NCBI GenBank assembly: GCA_009774345.1
Contig: VSNR01000035.1
Coordinates: 1 to 27,574 of the forward strand
Origin: Lachnospiraceae bacterium
Lineage (GTDB): Bacteria; Bacillota; Clostridia; Lachnospirales; Lachnospiraceae
DNA: 27,574 nucleotides
Direction of reading: 5' to 3'
The stretch's first letter is position 1; each line of letters begins with the position of its first letter. Made by a program: the position numbers and the translations under genes. Positions 16,243 to 24,236 of the stretch are shown here, piece by piece. A model generated the notes under the pieces. The model did no database searches and had not been told where the DNA came from. It saw only the letters and a program-made list of their open reading frames with translations.

Positions 16243-17501
16243 TCAGGCAACAGAAGGAGGCACTACTGTCATCCCTTCCTTTTCCAGTAATTTAATGGCC
16301 TGCTGGATATATTGTTCCTTGCGTTTTTGGAGAAGCTGTTCCGGGAGCTCCTCATAATGGATATCGGAAGGCTGGAAGGCCTCCTTCTTCAGGAACATAT
16401 GGTAAAGGCAGGTCAGGAGCATACGCGCTACAGCGATAATGGCACGCTTGTGCCCGCGGCGCTTTTTGATCCGGTCATACTTGACCCGGAAATAAGGGTT
16501 CTGCTTGTCCTTGATAGCAGCAAGTGCACACTGGACTAGCAGGGGCTTTAAGTAAGCACCAGCCCTGGAAATACGGCAGCTCTTCTTTTTGCCGGCGCTC
16601 TCGTTGTTCTGAGGGGTAAGCCCGCCCAGGAGCAGAGATGCTTAGCAGATTTGAAGACCGTCATGTCAGGGCCGATCTCAGCAATGATATAACGGGCGGA
16701 GGTCTGCGTGATGCCAGGGACGTCAGAGGCCAGCTGGACCAGCTCGTCATAGGGTTTGGAGAGTTCTACGATGGCATCGTCCAGTCTGCCAATGACGGAA
16801 GAGAGGTAGTCGGCATGCTCTCGGCAGAGATTCATCTTAATAGCCTGGTCATTGGAGATTTCGTAATCAATGATGGAGGCGACAACATCATCCGCTTTAT
16901 CCTTAGCCCGTCTAAGGAGCAGCTTTTTGCAGTATTCCGGATCGAAATCCTGTCCGGATAAAAGGTAATCGATAATGGAGGAAGCGGATTTGCCGAAAGT
17001 GTCGGTGAGGACAGAGCCAAGGGCGATGTTGGAGACAGTGAGGGCGTTCTGGAGCCTCATTTTCTCGCTGGAACGCTCATTGACAAGTTTATAACGGTAG
17101 CGGAAGAGTTCCCTGAGTTTACGGATTTGCTTGACAGGGATGTAACTGGAGGGAACGATGTCGAACTTGAAAAGGTCGGCGATCCACATGGCATCCTTGT
17201 CGTCGGTTTTTTGGCCCTTAATAGCCCGGACGTATTTAGGGTTGGCGACAACGACATGGAGATGACCTTCCAGGACATTGAAAATGGGGATCCAGTATTT
17301 ACCAGTGGATTCCATGCAAACCTCGGGGCAGTTATGCCGGAGGAGCCAGTCGCGGCAGGCAATGAGGTCGGAATTAAAAGTGGCGAACCGCTTTTTCTTA
17401 TAAGTGGTAACGCCTTTGAAGTCAGTAGTGGCGATACAGACGGCGATAAACTTTTTGTGGACGTCCATACCGGCACAGTTGTGGTGAACGATACGCAGCA
17501 T
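16243..17501 (-). pseudogene. IS110 transposase, frameshifted
   Basis: This RNA-guided DEDD recombinase is readable over its full length of about 420 residues. The N-terminal RuvC-like part has CAGMDVHKKFIAVCI, EVCMESTGKYW and DDKDAMWIADL. The C-terminal Transposase_20 part has VPGITQTSARYIIAEIG and CSWAGL. At 16621-16623 a run expected to hold four C (plus strand) holds three, shifting the frame. The remainder in the other frame reads TPQNNESAG, SCRISRAGAYLKP (region of the catalytic Ser), then RGHKRAIIAVARMLL, and ends at TGA 16243-16245. Without correction the product ends at 16548 with a foreign tail. I start it at ATG 17501, after GGAGGCTTTTTT. The element is probably immobile unless supplied in trans. 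Confidence 0.93.
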
Positions 17502-17508
17502 AAAAAAG

Positions 17509-17525
17509 CCTCCTTTCAAAAGGAG
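17509..17525 (-). promoter_or_regulatory. Hairpin masking the transposase ribosome binding site
   Basis: CTCCTTT (17510-17516) and AAAGGAG (17519-17525) form a seven-pair stem with a two-base loop. On the minus-strand RNA this stem contains most of the GGAGG at 17509-17513 that serves the transposase start. Translation would be low unless the stem opens. Confidence 0.65.
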
Positions 17526-17717
17526 CAGGCATTGACTGGTCACCCAGCGGAACAAAAACGCGAGGCTTTGTTAAACAAAGATTAGCGTACGTGCTTAGGA
17601 TCACACTGATTTGTGCTTGAAAAGGTAACCGGCACATATTAGCGTGCGGACTTGAAACCCGAAATGATGGAGGGAGACAATTCTACTTTCCCTCCCGTGC
17701 TCTGTAGTGTACCTGCT
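17526..17717 (-). ncRNA. Candidate IS110 bridge RNA
   Basis: The non-coding 5' end of IS110-group elements is known to encode a bridge RNA with target- and donor-binding loops. On the minus strand this stretch folds into several elements. There is a GGGAGGGA...TCCCTCC stem (about 17667-17696), a GTGC...GCAC stem-loop with a long internal loop, two copies of ACGCTAAT (about 17581-17588 and 17638-17645), and CTTTGT-TTA-ACAAAG. The promoter listed next lies just upstream. The RNA ends are not determined. Confidence 0.5.
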
Positions 17718-17723
17718 GATATC

Positions 17724-17751
17724 ATTATAAAAGAAAAGGAGCCAAAAGCAA
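17724..17751 (-). promoter_or_regulatory. Promoter for the IS110 non-coding RNA and transposase
   Basis: On the minus strand TTGCTT (17751-17746) and TATAAT (17729-17724) are spaced by 16 bases, a good sigma-A promoter that would start RNA near 17717. Confidence 0.6.
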
Positions 17752-17845
17752 AGCAATGCACCCGCTTCATCCGGATTTGTGTTGCAGCGCAGCGGCAAAA
17801 TGTTGGTTAGAAATACGAAACTTACAAATACACAAGGAGGCTTTT

Positions 17846-18319
17846 ATGTATATTACCGCATCAACCTACGGGGGCATCGACTGGCATGACTCCCGCACCA
17901 TACACGAACAATTAAGAAACAACGGCTCTTTCAATATCGGGGATGAGCAGGTTCCGGAAGCCATTGCCGATGATATTGCAAAAGATTTTCCCTATGTAGA
18001 GAACATCCGGGAAAAGATTCTACAGGCTCTCGCTCAAAAAACCTGCTTCCGATTTGCAATCAAGTCGGAGGAGACAGACCGTGACGGAAATATAAGCTAT
18101 AAGGATTGCGAATCCTGTGAAATGAACGGACAGACTTATCTGGAACGGGAAGCTGTCTTTGATGGCAGCGGACTGACGCTGAACCGTGATTACGCTTTCG
18201 GGCAGGGTATCTCCCTTTCCATTTACATCATTTTGCAAACAGGTTACTGGCCGCAAGCGTCCGCATCTGCCCTATCACATCATCATAAGATACCGCATCT
18301 TCTGCAAAATAATCTGTAA
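17846..18319 (+). pseudogene. Unknown mobile-element protein, 3' end replaced
   Basis: Function unknown. The frame starts at ATG 17846, after AAGGAGG, and reads MYITASTYGGIDWHDSRTIH... Its soluble acidic body ends in a beta-rich stretch (GLTLNRDYAFGQGISLSIYI) near 18228. The last ~28 codons (QTGYWPQASASALSHHHK...) are antisense to the AbiEii gene and have no independent support, so the native end is lost. A plausible continuation (NGAYGEYRDNETTGEFVQEG) lies 2 kb away at 20208, beyond the AbiE module. This suggests insertion of that module into the gene. The gene belongs to the plus-strand block interrupted upstream by IS110. Confidence 0.6.
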
Positions 18320-19142
18320 TGGCCTGATAATCCTCCCTATAGAAAGAATTACCACAAAATTCAAGAATAACTGCCGGTACATCAACTGCTTCATCCGCTG
18401 ACGGACATATCCGCATCTTTGAACGGTGTTCCCTTACTTCCCGTACCAGCTCAGTAAACCCATCATTAAATTCTATCAGAGGAGTCAGTTTGAAAATATC
18501 ATACAGGTGGCGGGAATAACGTTTTGACTTTCCCTGAAGGTAATAGTCACACAGGGCAAAGACTTTATCTATATAAGTCCGTTCCAAAGACTGAAGGTTC
18601 ATGGAGAACCTGCCAAGAGAAAACCGTTCCGCCAAATCCGTCCTCCCCCTGCCCTCCAGATAATCTCCAATATAATTACGGATCTCAACAGTCTGTGTGG
18701 GAAAAGAGTAAGAACCCAGGGCAGTCTCCAGCTTTACATATTGTGGCAGCCTGTCATCCTGAAGGCCAAACACGGATTCATAAGAAAACAGGTAGGCATT
18801 ATAATCCCTGTCACTCTGGGTTTCTTCCCAGTTTGCAATCGGCATACCCAGTTCCTCACTGATTTCCCTCAAAACAACGTTTTTTAATTTCTTTCTCCTG
18901 CCCTCCCCGATATGCTCCTTAAAGGTGATGTCTATATCTTCAGAAAAACGGTCTATCACATGGAAGCCTTTTGACAGGGATGTCCCTCCCTTGAACACAC
19001 ACTCAGCCAACTGTTCTGAAAGCAGTTTCAGGATCAGTGTCACATAATAATCTTTTTCCACTACGGCCGGTGTCCTACTGCTGCTGTCAGCAGCCTGCCC
19101 AACCATATCCTTAAATGTTTCCCTATCCCTGTGCAGATACAT
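18228..19142 (-). CDS. AbiEii-type nucleotidyltransferase toxin
   Basis: This is the toxin of a type IV toxin-antitoxin/abortive-infection pair. AbiEii-family enzymes are nucleotidyltransferases, and relatives modify tRNA 3' ends. The fold is clear: VVEKDYYVTLILKLL, then the nucleotide-binding VFKGGTSLSKGF and the metal-binding pair in RFSEDIDITF, about 75-100 residues in. A helical C-terminal half includes YIDKVFALCDYYLQGKSKRYSRHLYDI. At ~304 residues it is full length. I start it at ATG 19142 (GGGGTGGAG just upstream) because the first six residues of the longer frame are not family-like. It overlaps the antitoxin gene, so the pair is coupled. If it acts on tRNA, the unusual tRNA array in the same region is a noteworthy neighbour. 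Confidence 0.92.
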   Translation of the reverse strand: MYLHRDRETFKDMVGQAADSSSRTPAVVEKDYYVTLILKLLSEQLAECVFKGGTSLSKGFHVIDRFSEDIDITFKEHIGEGRRKKLKNVVLREISEELGMPIANWEETQSDRDYNAYLFSYESVFGLQDDRLPQYVKLETALGSYSFPTQTVEIRNYIGDYLEGRGRTDLAERFSLGRFSMNLQSLERTYIDKVFALCDYYLQGKSKRYSRHLYDIFKLTPLIEFNDGFTELVREVREHRSKMRICPSADEAVDVPAVILEFCGNSFYREDYQAITDYFAEDAVSYDDVIGQMRTLAASNLFAK

Positions 19143-19761
19143 ACTCCACCCCCGTCTCATAAATCGCCTTATATATTTTCAGCGGATAACTTGCAAGAAA
19201 CCTGTCTACTGCTGATTTTGTAAGGGCGTGCTCCCTTGCGTAACCGGTAAGAATCCGCCCGCAGACCTCCGGTTCCTCCTCTGCGCACCTCTCCAGATCC
19301 TTCAGGCAGTCCAGAAACTGCAGGACAGCCACATTCTCATCCGTAACATCCACAACAGGGCGTCTCAGGATGTACTTCCTGTTCTTTATGGTCAGTTCCC
19401 GAATCTGTGCCGGTGCAAAATTACTGGTGATTTCCTCCGTAAGCGGCACCTGGGCAGACAGCCCCATGCGGTTTGCCAGGGTATATCCCGAATAGTACCC
19501 TACCCTTTTCCCCCTGCGTCTCACATATTTATGGAGCGCCACCGTATCCGCCGTCAAAGCCATCCTTTCCCCAAACATATCTGTTTTGGGGAAATAATAG
19601 ATTCCTGACTCAAACCTGCACAGGATGCCGTCATCCGTAAGCCGCTTTAAGTGATACCGAAGGTTTTCCTCCGACAGTCCGGGAATGGAAATATCTCCGG
19701 AAAAGATTGGTTCCCCCAGTTCATAATTCCCCTTTAGATATTCATGTAACACGACACTCAC
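19123..19761 (-). CDS. AbiEi-type antitoxin and autorepressor
   Basis: A 212-residue partner of the AbiEii toxin. Residues ~1-70 form the winged-helix AbiEi_4-like domain (ISIPGLSEENLRYHLKRLTDDGILCRFESGIYYFPK). Residues ~75-200 form the C-terminal antitoxin domain, with YYSGYTLANRMGLSAQVP and the ELTIKNRKYILRRPVV strand. The family neutralises the toxin without stable complex formation and represses its own operon. The stop lies 20 bases inside the toxin gene. The promoter upstream (19800-19828) and a small inverted repeat GTAAA...TTTAC (19775-19791) are the likely binding region. Confidence 0.9.
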   Translation of the reverse strand: MSVVLHEYLKGNYELGEPIFSGDISIPGLSEENLRYHLKRLTDDGILCRFESGIYYFPKTDMFGERMALTADTVALHKYVRRRGKRVGYYSGYTLANRMGLSAQVPLTEEITSNFAPAQIRELTIKNRKYILRRPVVDVTDENVAVLQFLDCLKDLERCAEEEPEVCGRILTGYAREHALTKSAVDRFLASYPLKIYKAIYETGVEYVSAQG

Positions 19762-19774
19762 CTGCTTTCGATTT

Positions 19775-19828
19775 GTAAATTAGTTGTTTACTTACTGTTA
19801 GTATATCCAAAAACCAAAATTTAGTCAA
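19775..19828 (-). promoter_or_regulatory. abiE operon promoter with possible operator
   Basis: On the minus strand TTGACT (19828-19823) and TATACT (19805-19800) are 17 bases apart, a near-consensus promoter. Just downstream, GTAAA...TTTAC (19775-19791) is a small dyad suited to the antitoxin's winged helix. Repressor binding is inferred. Confidence 0.7.
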
Positions 19829-20050
19829 TGAAAAAAACAGGAAATTCTGTTCTTACCTTTTTCCTGTTACATATTCTACTCATAATTCTACTGTAAAAAT
19901 ATGTGGGTAAAGAAATTTCTAAAAGCTTTCCGTTTATACAATATCTTGTGTTTTGTATTTGACTTTTTCAATATCTTGTTCTATCATAAACTTGTTATTG
20001 AATTTTGTGCAATTTCGGAACGGAAAGCACACGCTGTTTAAGTTTGTACG
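19829..20050. other. AT-rich stretch without genes
   Basis: I see no supportable gene here. ATATCTTGT occurs twice (about 19941-19949 and 19971-19979), with no clear function. It separates the abiE promoter from two terminator-like hairpins. Confidence 0.3.
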
Positions 20051-20100
20051 GAGTCAGAAAGTATAAAGTGCAGGTCACTTTACGCCTTCTGACTCTTTTT
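20051..20100 (+). terminator. Intrinsic terminator
   Basis: A 20-position stem (20051-20070 with 20076-20095), with two A-C mismatches and one G-T pair, is followed by CTTTTT. It would stop plus-strand transcription before the ligA region. Confidence 0.7.
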
Positions 20101-20148
20101 ATGTCTGTAACATCATTTAACAGGCTATCATACAGCATATCTGTACGC

Positions 20149-20196
20149 AGGCAGGAATGATCCGGCAGTTAAGCCGCCATCATCTCCTGCCTTTTT
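20149..20196 (+). terminator. Second intrinsic terminator in tandem
   Basis: AGGCAGGA...TCCTGCCT arms (20149-20161 with 20179-20192, one bulge) enclose an inner CGGC/GCCG stem and are followed by TTTTT. It stands 50 bases after the first terminator. Confidence 0.7.
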
Positions 20197-20207
20197 GCGC
20201 GTGTAAT

Positions 20208-20306
20208 GGAGCCTATGGCGAATACCGCGACAACGAGACGACAGGCGAGTTCGTTCAAGAAGGGAGGCTGAAAGTGGAAATTCGCAAATTCACTGGCAAA
20301 ATCTAA
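20208..20306 (+). pseudogene. Orphan 3' gene end, possibly the missing tail of the gene at 17846
   Basis: The frame GAYGEYRDNETTGEFVQEG, then RLKVEIRKFTGKI, ends at TAA 20304-20306, just before the ligA start. It has no start codon with a ribosome binding site, and a terminator precedes it. Composition and strand pattern look like a real C-terminus. It fits in sense as a continuation of the truncated upstream gene (…ISLSIYI), which would place the AbiE module as the insertion between them. This is inference. Confidence 0.45.
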
Positions 20307-20326
20307 AAGAAAAGAGGTAATAACGA

Positions 20327-22449
20327 ATGTCACAGACAACAGAACGCATCCACGAACTGGTGGATAAACTCAACCAGTACCGCGATGAGTATTACAACAA
20401 GAATGCTCCCAGTGTGTCAGATGCAGTCTACGACCATCTTTACGACGAACTGGAACGCAATGTGCTTTGATAAAGCACATTGGAGAAGGAATCGGGGATC
20501 ATCCTGAGTAATTCCCCCACCCAGACCGTAGGCTATAAAGCTGTCAGCAGTCTGGAAAAGGTGCGGCACCCCATCCCGCTGCTCTCACTGGGCAAGACCA
20601 AGATGGTAAGCGAGCTGGCTGCCTTCTTGAAGAAACATGCAGCCCTGCTCATGCTGAAGCTGGATGGTCTGACCGTAAAGCTCGTTTATAAGGGCGGGAA
20701 ACTTGTGGAAGGCTCCACCAGAGGCGACAGCAATGAAGGGGAACTCATTACCCACAATGTCTCCGCTTTCCGGAATGTGCCGCTTTCCATTCCTTACAGG
20801 AAACACCTTGTAATAACCGGCGAAGGGTTCATCCATAAAAACGACTTTGAGCGCCTGAAGGATACCCTGACAGGCAGCGACGGCAAGCCCTACCACAATG
20901 CAAGAAACCTTGCCGCTGGCTCTATCCGCTGTCTGGATGCAAATATCTGCAAGGAACGGGAAATCAGCTTTTTTGCCTTTAACATTCTTGAGGGCATGGA
21001 CGAGTTCACCGACATCTGGGACAGCCGCAGCAGCCTGCTGCTCTCACTGTCCGAGTACGGTTTCGGTATCTGCCCTTTCCTGACGGTTTCCCCTGATGAA
21101 ACGGCTGAGAACCTTGCTGCAAAAATTAAGACGCTGACAGACCTTGCGGAGATTAAAGCCTGCCCTGCAGGCTTGGACATCCCTATCGACGGGATGGTGC
21201 TGCGCTTTGACAGCTTTTCCTATTCCGCAAGCCTCGGCAGAACCGGACACCATTACAACGACGGCATTGCCTTCAAATTTGAGGATGACACCTATGAAAC
21301 AGTCTTCCGCTCCATTGAGTGGCAGACAGGACGCAGCGGCGAGATTGCCCCGATCGCAGTATTTGACACAGTGGAAATTGACGGCTGTGAGGTATCCAGG
21401 GCGAGCCTCCACAACCTGACATTTATCAAGGGACTGGAGCTGCACCCCGGATGCCGTATTCTGGTTTCCAAGCGCAACATGATCATCCCCCATGTGAATG
21501 AACTAAAGTTCATGGGAAAATCTGGACCGTGGGGACTATCAGGACATGACGCCGCAGACCTGCCCCTGCTGTGGGCAACCCACACGCATCCATTCCAGGG
21601 CAGGCGACAAGGGACGCATGGTAGAGACGCTCCACTGTGACAATCCCGAATGTGGCAGCCGCATCCTTCAGAAATTTGTACATTACGCGGAAAAGAAAGC
21701 CATGAACATCAGGGGACTTTCCGAGGCAACGCTGGACCAGCTTATCCGGCTCGGCACCTTAAAGGGTTATCAGGATTTGTACCACCCTGACCGCTACCGG
21801 GATGAGATTATTGCACTGGAGGGCTTCGGTGAAAAATCCTATGAAAACCTGATTGCTTCCATCAATGAGAGCCGCAGCACAACCTTTGTACGCTTTGTTG
21901 TAGCAAAGGTCTGCTTCGCAGCCCTCGGACATTCCCCTGATCGGCAGGACTGCCAGCAGGATACTGGACAGACATTTCCACGGCAGCCTGCGGGAGCTGA
22001 GGCTGGCTGCGCTGGATCGTTTCGACTTTACCTGCCTTGAGGGGATTGGGGACACAATGAGCAGCAACCTCCATGAGTGGTTCCGCAATTCGGATCATCT
22101 CCTGTTATGGGGCAGCTTACAGAAAGAATTACACTTTGAAAACGGTTTGGATGCAGAGGCATCCAGAGATGGAGAAAGGGCGGGAAAGGACTCCGCCCAT
22201 ATGAACGAAACAACGAACAACACATTTGCAGGATGCACCATTGTAGCGACAGGAAAACTTGAGAACTTCACCCGCGACGGGATCAACGCCAAAATCATCA
22301 GCCTCGGCGCCACGCCCGGCAGCTCCGTTACCAAAAAGACGGATTACCTGATATGCGGAGAAAAGGCAGGCAGCAAGCTGGCAAAGGCAGAGCAGCTCGG
22401 CGTTAAAATCCTGACTGAGCAGGAATTTTTGGAAATGCTGTCGGCATAA
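20327..22449 (+). pseudogene. ligA: NAD-dependent DNA ligase (LigA type), multiply disrupted
   Basis: LigA seals nicks using NAD. All domains can be read in order: domain Ia (RIHELVDKLNQYRDEYYNK), the adenylation domain with active-site Lys in LKLDGL and TRGDSNEGE, the OB fold, a zinc finger (CPCCG then CDNPEC), helix-hairpin-helix (ALEGFGEKSYENL) and a C-terminal BRCT domain (FAGCTIVATGKLENFTRDG). Three lesions are visible. A 21-base in-frame insertion near 20459-20479 brings TGA-TAA after codon 47. An extra base near 21513-21515 (GGG for GG) shifts the frame, and an extra A near 21932 shifts it again. From 20480, 21546 and 22057, partial open frames remain. This is an element-borne ligase, additional to an expected chromosomal one. 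The start follows GAGGTAATAACGA. Confidence 0.9.
20458..20482 (+). repeat. Perfect palindrome inserted in ligA
   Basis: Arms CAATGTGCTTT (20458-20468) and AAAGCACATTG (20472-20482) flank GAT. Family alignment (ELERLEKESG) suggests that about 21 bases, 20459-20479, were inserted between the CGC and TTG codons. The insertion keeps the frame but adds two stops. Confidence 0.85.
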
Positions 22450-22469
22450 GTTTCCTTATTACCATAAAT

Positions 22470-22507
22470 CTTGAAAAAGCTGTCTGAAAAACGGCAGCTT
22501 TTTCAAG
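22470..22507. terminator. Intrinsic terminator after the ligase
   Basis: CTTGAAAAAGCTGTC (22470-22484) pairs with GGCAGCTTTTTCAAG (22493-22507), 15 positions with one G-T pair. A-rich and T-rich arms make it usable in both directions. Confidence 0.8.
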
Positions 22508-22581
22508 TATTCTGGCAGTCACAGGGTACTTATTCTATATACGGGTTCTGTACGCAATCCGTAAAACAATTCAAATCGCAA

Positions 22582-22610
22582 CTGACAAAACGGCAGAATC
22601 ATGCTATAAT
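22582..22610 (+). promoter_or_regulatory. Promoter of the Rpn-like gene pair
   Basis: CTGACA (22582-22587) and a consensus TATAAT (22605-22610) are spaced by 17 bases. RNA would start about 20 bases before ATG 22635. Confidence 0.75.
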
Positions 22611-22634
22611 TTGAGAAAGAGAGGTATGCTATTT

Positions 22635-23294
22635 ATGGCAGACAAAACGAACACTATTCAGGAACCGAACCTTGCAGACAGTTTTTTATTTGGGAAAGTA
22701 ATGAGCGACACGGAAATATGCCGCATGGCACTGGAAAATATATTACATGTCCCCATTAAAAAGGCAGAGTTCCCTGTTACCAAAAAAATCACTGACAGAG
22801 CACCTGACAGAGGGGGCATCCGCTTAGATGCCTGCATCAATGATGAGCAGGAAACCATTTACTCTGTTGAGATGCTGTGCTGCAAAGATGAGGAGCTTCT
22901 CAAAAAAGCAAGGTATTTCCAGTGCAATATCGACTCGGACATAATCCTCTCCGGAAAAAGATGCACAAAGCTGAAGAAATCGTACATCATCTTTATCTGC
23001 ACCTTTGATCCATTTTCCGACGGGCGGCACATCTACACCTTTGAGAATCGGTGTCTGGAAGACCTGTCGCTGGCGCTCGGTGATGAGACCACCGAGATAT
23101 TTTTAAGCACCAGGGGTAAAAAGGACGATGTGGATGATGAGATAAAGAATTTTCTGGCTTATGTCGAAAACAGCACTGACGCCTGTGCGCAGCAGACCTC
23201 CAGCCAGCTGGTCAAAGCAATCCATAAAAGAATAACTGAAATTAAGCTGGACAAGGATATGGAACTCCAGTATATGACTTTATTGCAGAGGTAA
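22635..23294 (+). CDS. Rpn/PD-(D/E)XK-family putative nuclease, first of pair
   Basis: A 219-residue member of the family annotated as PD-(D/E)XK nuclease family transposase. Diagnostic segments are SFLFGKVMSDTEICRMALEN, RLDACINDE, the YSVEMLCCKDEELLKKARYFQ stretch (a collapsed variant of the usual VEMQ...RSRYYQ) and SYIIFICTFDPF. The catalytic Gln/Lys expected two residues after the Glu is Leu here (VEML), so nuclease activity may be weakened. I start it at ATG 22635 with GAGAGG upstream; a TTG at 22611 is the longer option. The related gene follows 12 bases later. These proteins promote recombination in E. coli Rpn studies; some family members are anti-phage or simply mobile. Confidence 0.82.
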   Translation: MADKTNTIQEPNLADSFLFGKVMSDTEICRMALENILHVPIKKAEFPVTKKITDRAPDRGGIRLDACINDEQETIYSVEMLCCKDEELLKKARYFQCNIDSDIILSGKRCTKLKKSYIIFICTFDPFSDGRHIYTFENRCLEDLSLALGDETTEIFLSTRGKKDDVDDEIKNFLAYVENSTDACAQQTSSQLVKAIHKRITEIKLDKDMELQYMTLLQR

Positions 23295-23305
23295 GGGGGA
23301 ATATA

Positions 23306-24166
23306 ATGTCAGAAGGAATCGTTTATCAGAATAAAGATATTTTATTTAAGATCCTCGGCCAGACTTATAAAGAAAAAAGTTTTGCGGCATATGGAATTGA
23401 CCTGCCACCGATCAGGGAACTGCTTCCCACAGACCTGCCGAAGATTGCTGCAAATGAAAAAAGCATTGACAACCTGTTTCTGCTGGAAGACGGCACATAT
23501 GCGATTGTAGATTATGAATCGGTATACAAAAAGGCGAATAAGATAAAATATCTGAATTATATCGCGCGGGTAATGGAAAAATACTTTAAGGAAGATGAAA
23601 CCTTCAACCTGCGCCTGATCGTTATCTACACCAGCGATGTGCAAAGCGCGGAGCCAACGCTTGAAACGGACTGTTTTACCCTGCGTACTGAGCAGGCTTT
23701 CCTGTCCCATATAGACGGCGAGGCAGCCTTCCGTGAAATTCAGGGCAAGCTCCAGTCCGGCAGCCCTTTGGCAAATGATGACCTGATGCGGCTGGTGATC
23801 CTGCCGCTTACGGTTCCCGGTACGGAAGGGAAACAGAATATGCTGGAGAGGATCGTTGACCTGGCTGAACAGATACCGGACGAAGGGCAGCGGATTTTTA
23901 CCCTGTCCGGCGTGATAGTTGCAAGTGACAAATTTATAAACAGGGATTACATGGATCAAATAAGGAGGCGCATCAACATGACACAGTTAGGACAGCTTTA
24001 TGAGAAGGAAAAAATTGAATATGGTAATCAGAAAGCAAGGGAAAAAGTTATAGAAATGGCTAAATCCTTGATGGATGAAGGTGACGACCTTATTAAAATT
24101 ATGAAAGTTACAGGACTGACTGAGGCAGAGTTACTTCGCCTTCAGGATGAAAATGTAACGGTATAA
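23306..24166 (+). CDS. Rpn-like PD-(D/E)XK-family protein, second of pair
   Basis: A 286-residue protein. The nuclease-like core is SIDNLFLLEDGTYAIVDYES followed by NKIKYLNYIARVMEKYF. The C-terminal ~60 residues (QKAREKVIEMAKSLMDEGDDLIKIMKVTGLTEAELLRL) form the helical tail common to Rpn proteins. The usual E-x-Q/K active-site pair appears as D-Y-E, a second departure from the family consensus in this pair. GGGGGAA lies before ATG 23306. It is co-transcribed with the first gene and closed by a terminator at 24185. Whether the two proteins form a complex is unknown. Confidence 0.8.
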   Translation: MSEGIVYQNKDILFKILGQTYKEKSFAAYGIDLPPIRELLPTDLPKIAANEKSIDNLFLLEDGTYAIVDYESVYKKANKIKYLNYIARVMEKYFKEDETFNLRLIVIYTSDVQSAEPTLETDCFTLRTEQAFLSHIDGEAAFREIQGKLQSGSPLANDDLMRLVILPLTVPGTEGKQNMLERIVDLAEQIPDEGQRIFTLSGVIVASDKFINRDYMDQIRRRINMTQLGQLYEKEKIEYGNQKAREKVIEMAKSLMDEGDDLIKIMKVTGLTEAELLRLQDENVTV

Positions 24167-24184
24167 TAGGTATGCACATAGCTT

Positions 24185-24209
24185 AGGACCGGTTTTCGCC
24201 GGTCCTTTT
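24185..24209 (+). terminator. Intrinsic terminator after the Rpn-like pair
   Basis: AGGACCGG (24185-24192) pairs with CCGGTCCT (24199-24206) across a TTTTCG loop, followed by TTT. It separates the plus-strand genes from the convergent tRNA array. Confidence 0.88.
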
Positions 24210-24236
24210 CTATTATGCCACACCTTTTGTTAAAAG

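Larger units (their letters stand above)
16160..17790 (-). mobile_element. IS110-family insertion sequence (ends approximate)
   Basis: The element comprises a minus-strand transposase gene (broken by a frameshift) and about 250 bases of non-coding DNA on its 5' side. IS110 elements lack long terminal inverted repeats and make no conventional target duplication, so I cannot fix the ends. They should lie between the stop of the 82-residue gene (16155) and the gene at 17846. The long 5' non-coding stretch fits the IS110 group, in which the bridge RNA is encoded upstream of the recombinase. The element separates genes of one block. Confidence 0.8.

Noticed and set aside
23342..23959. 205-codon minus-strand frame
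   Set aside because: Antisense to the second Rpn-like gene; composition is shadow-like and no start site is visible.
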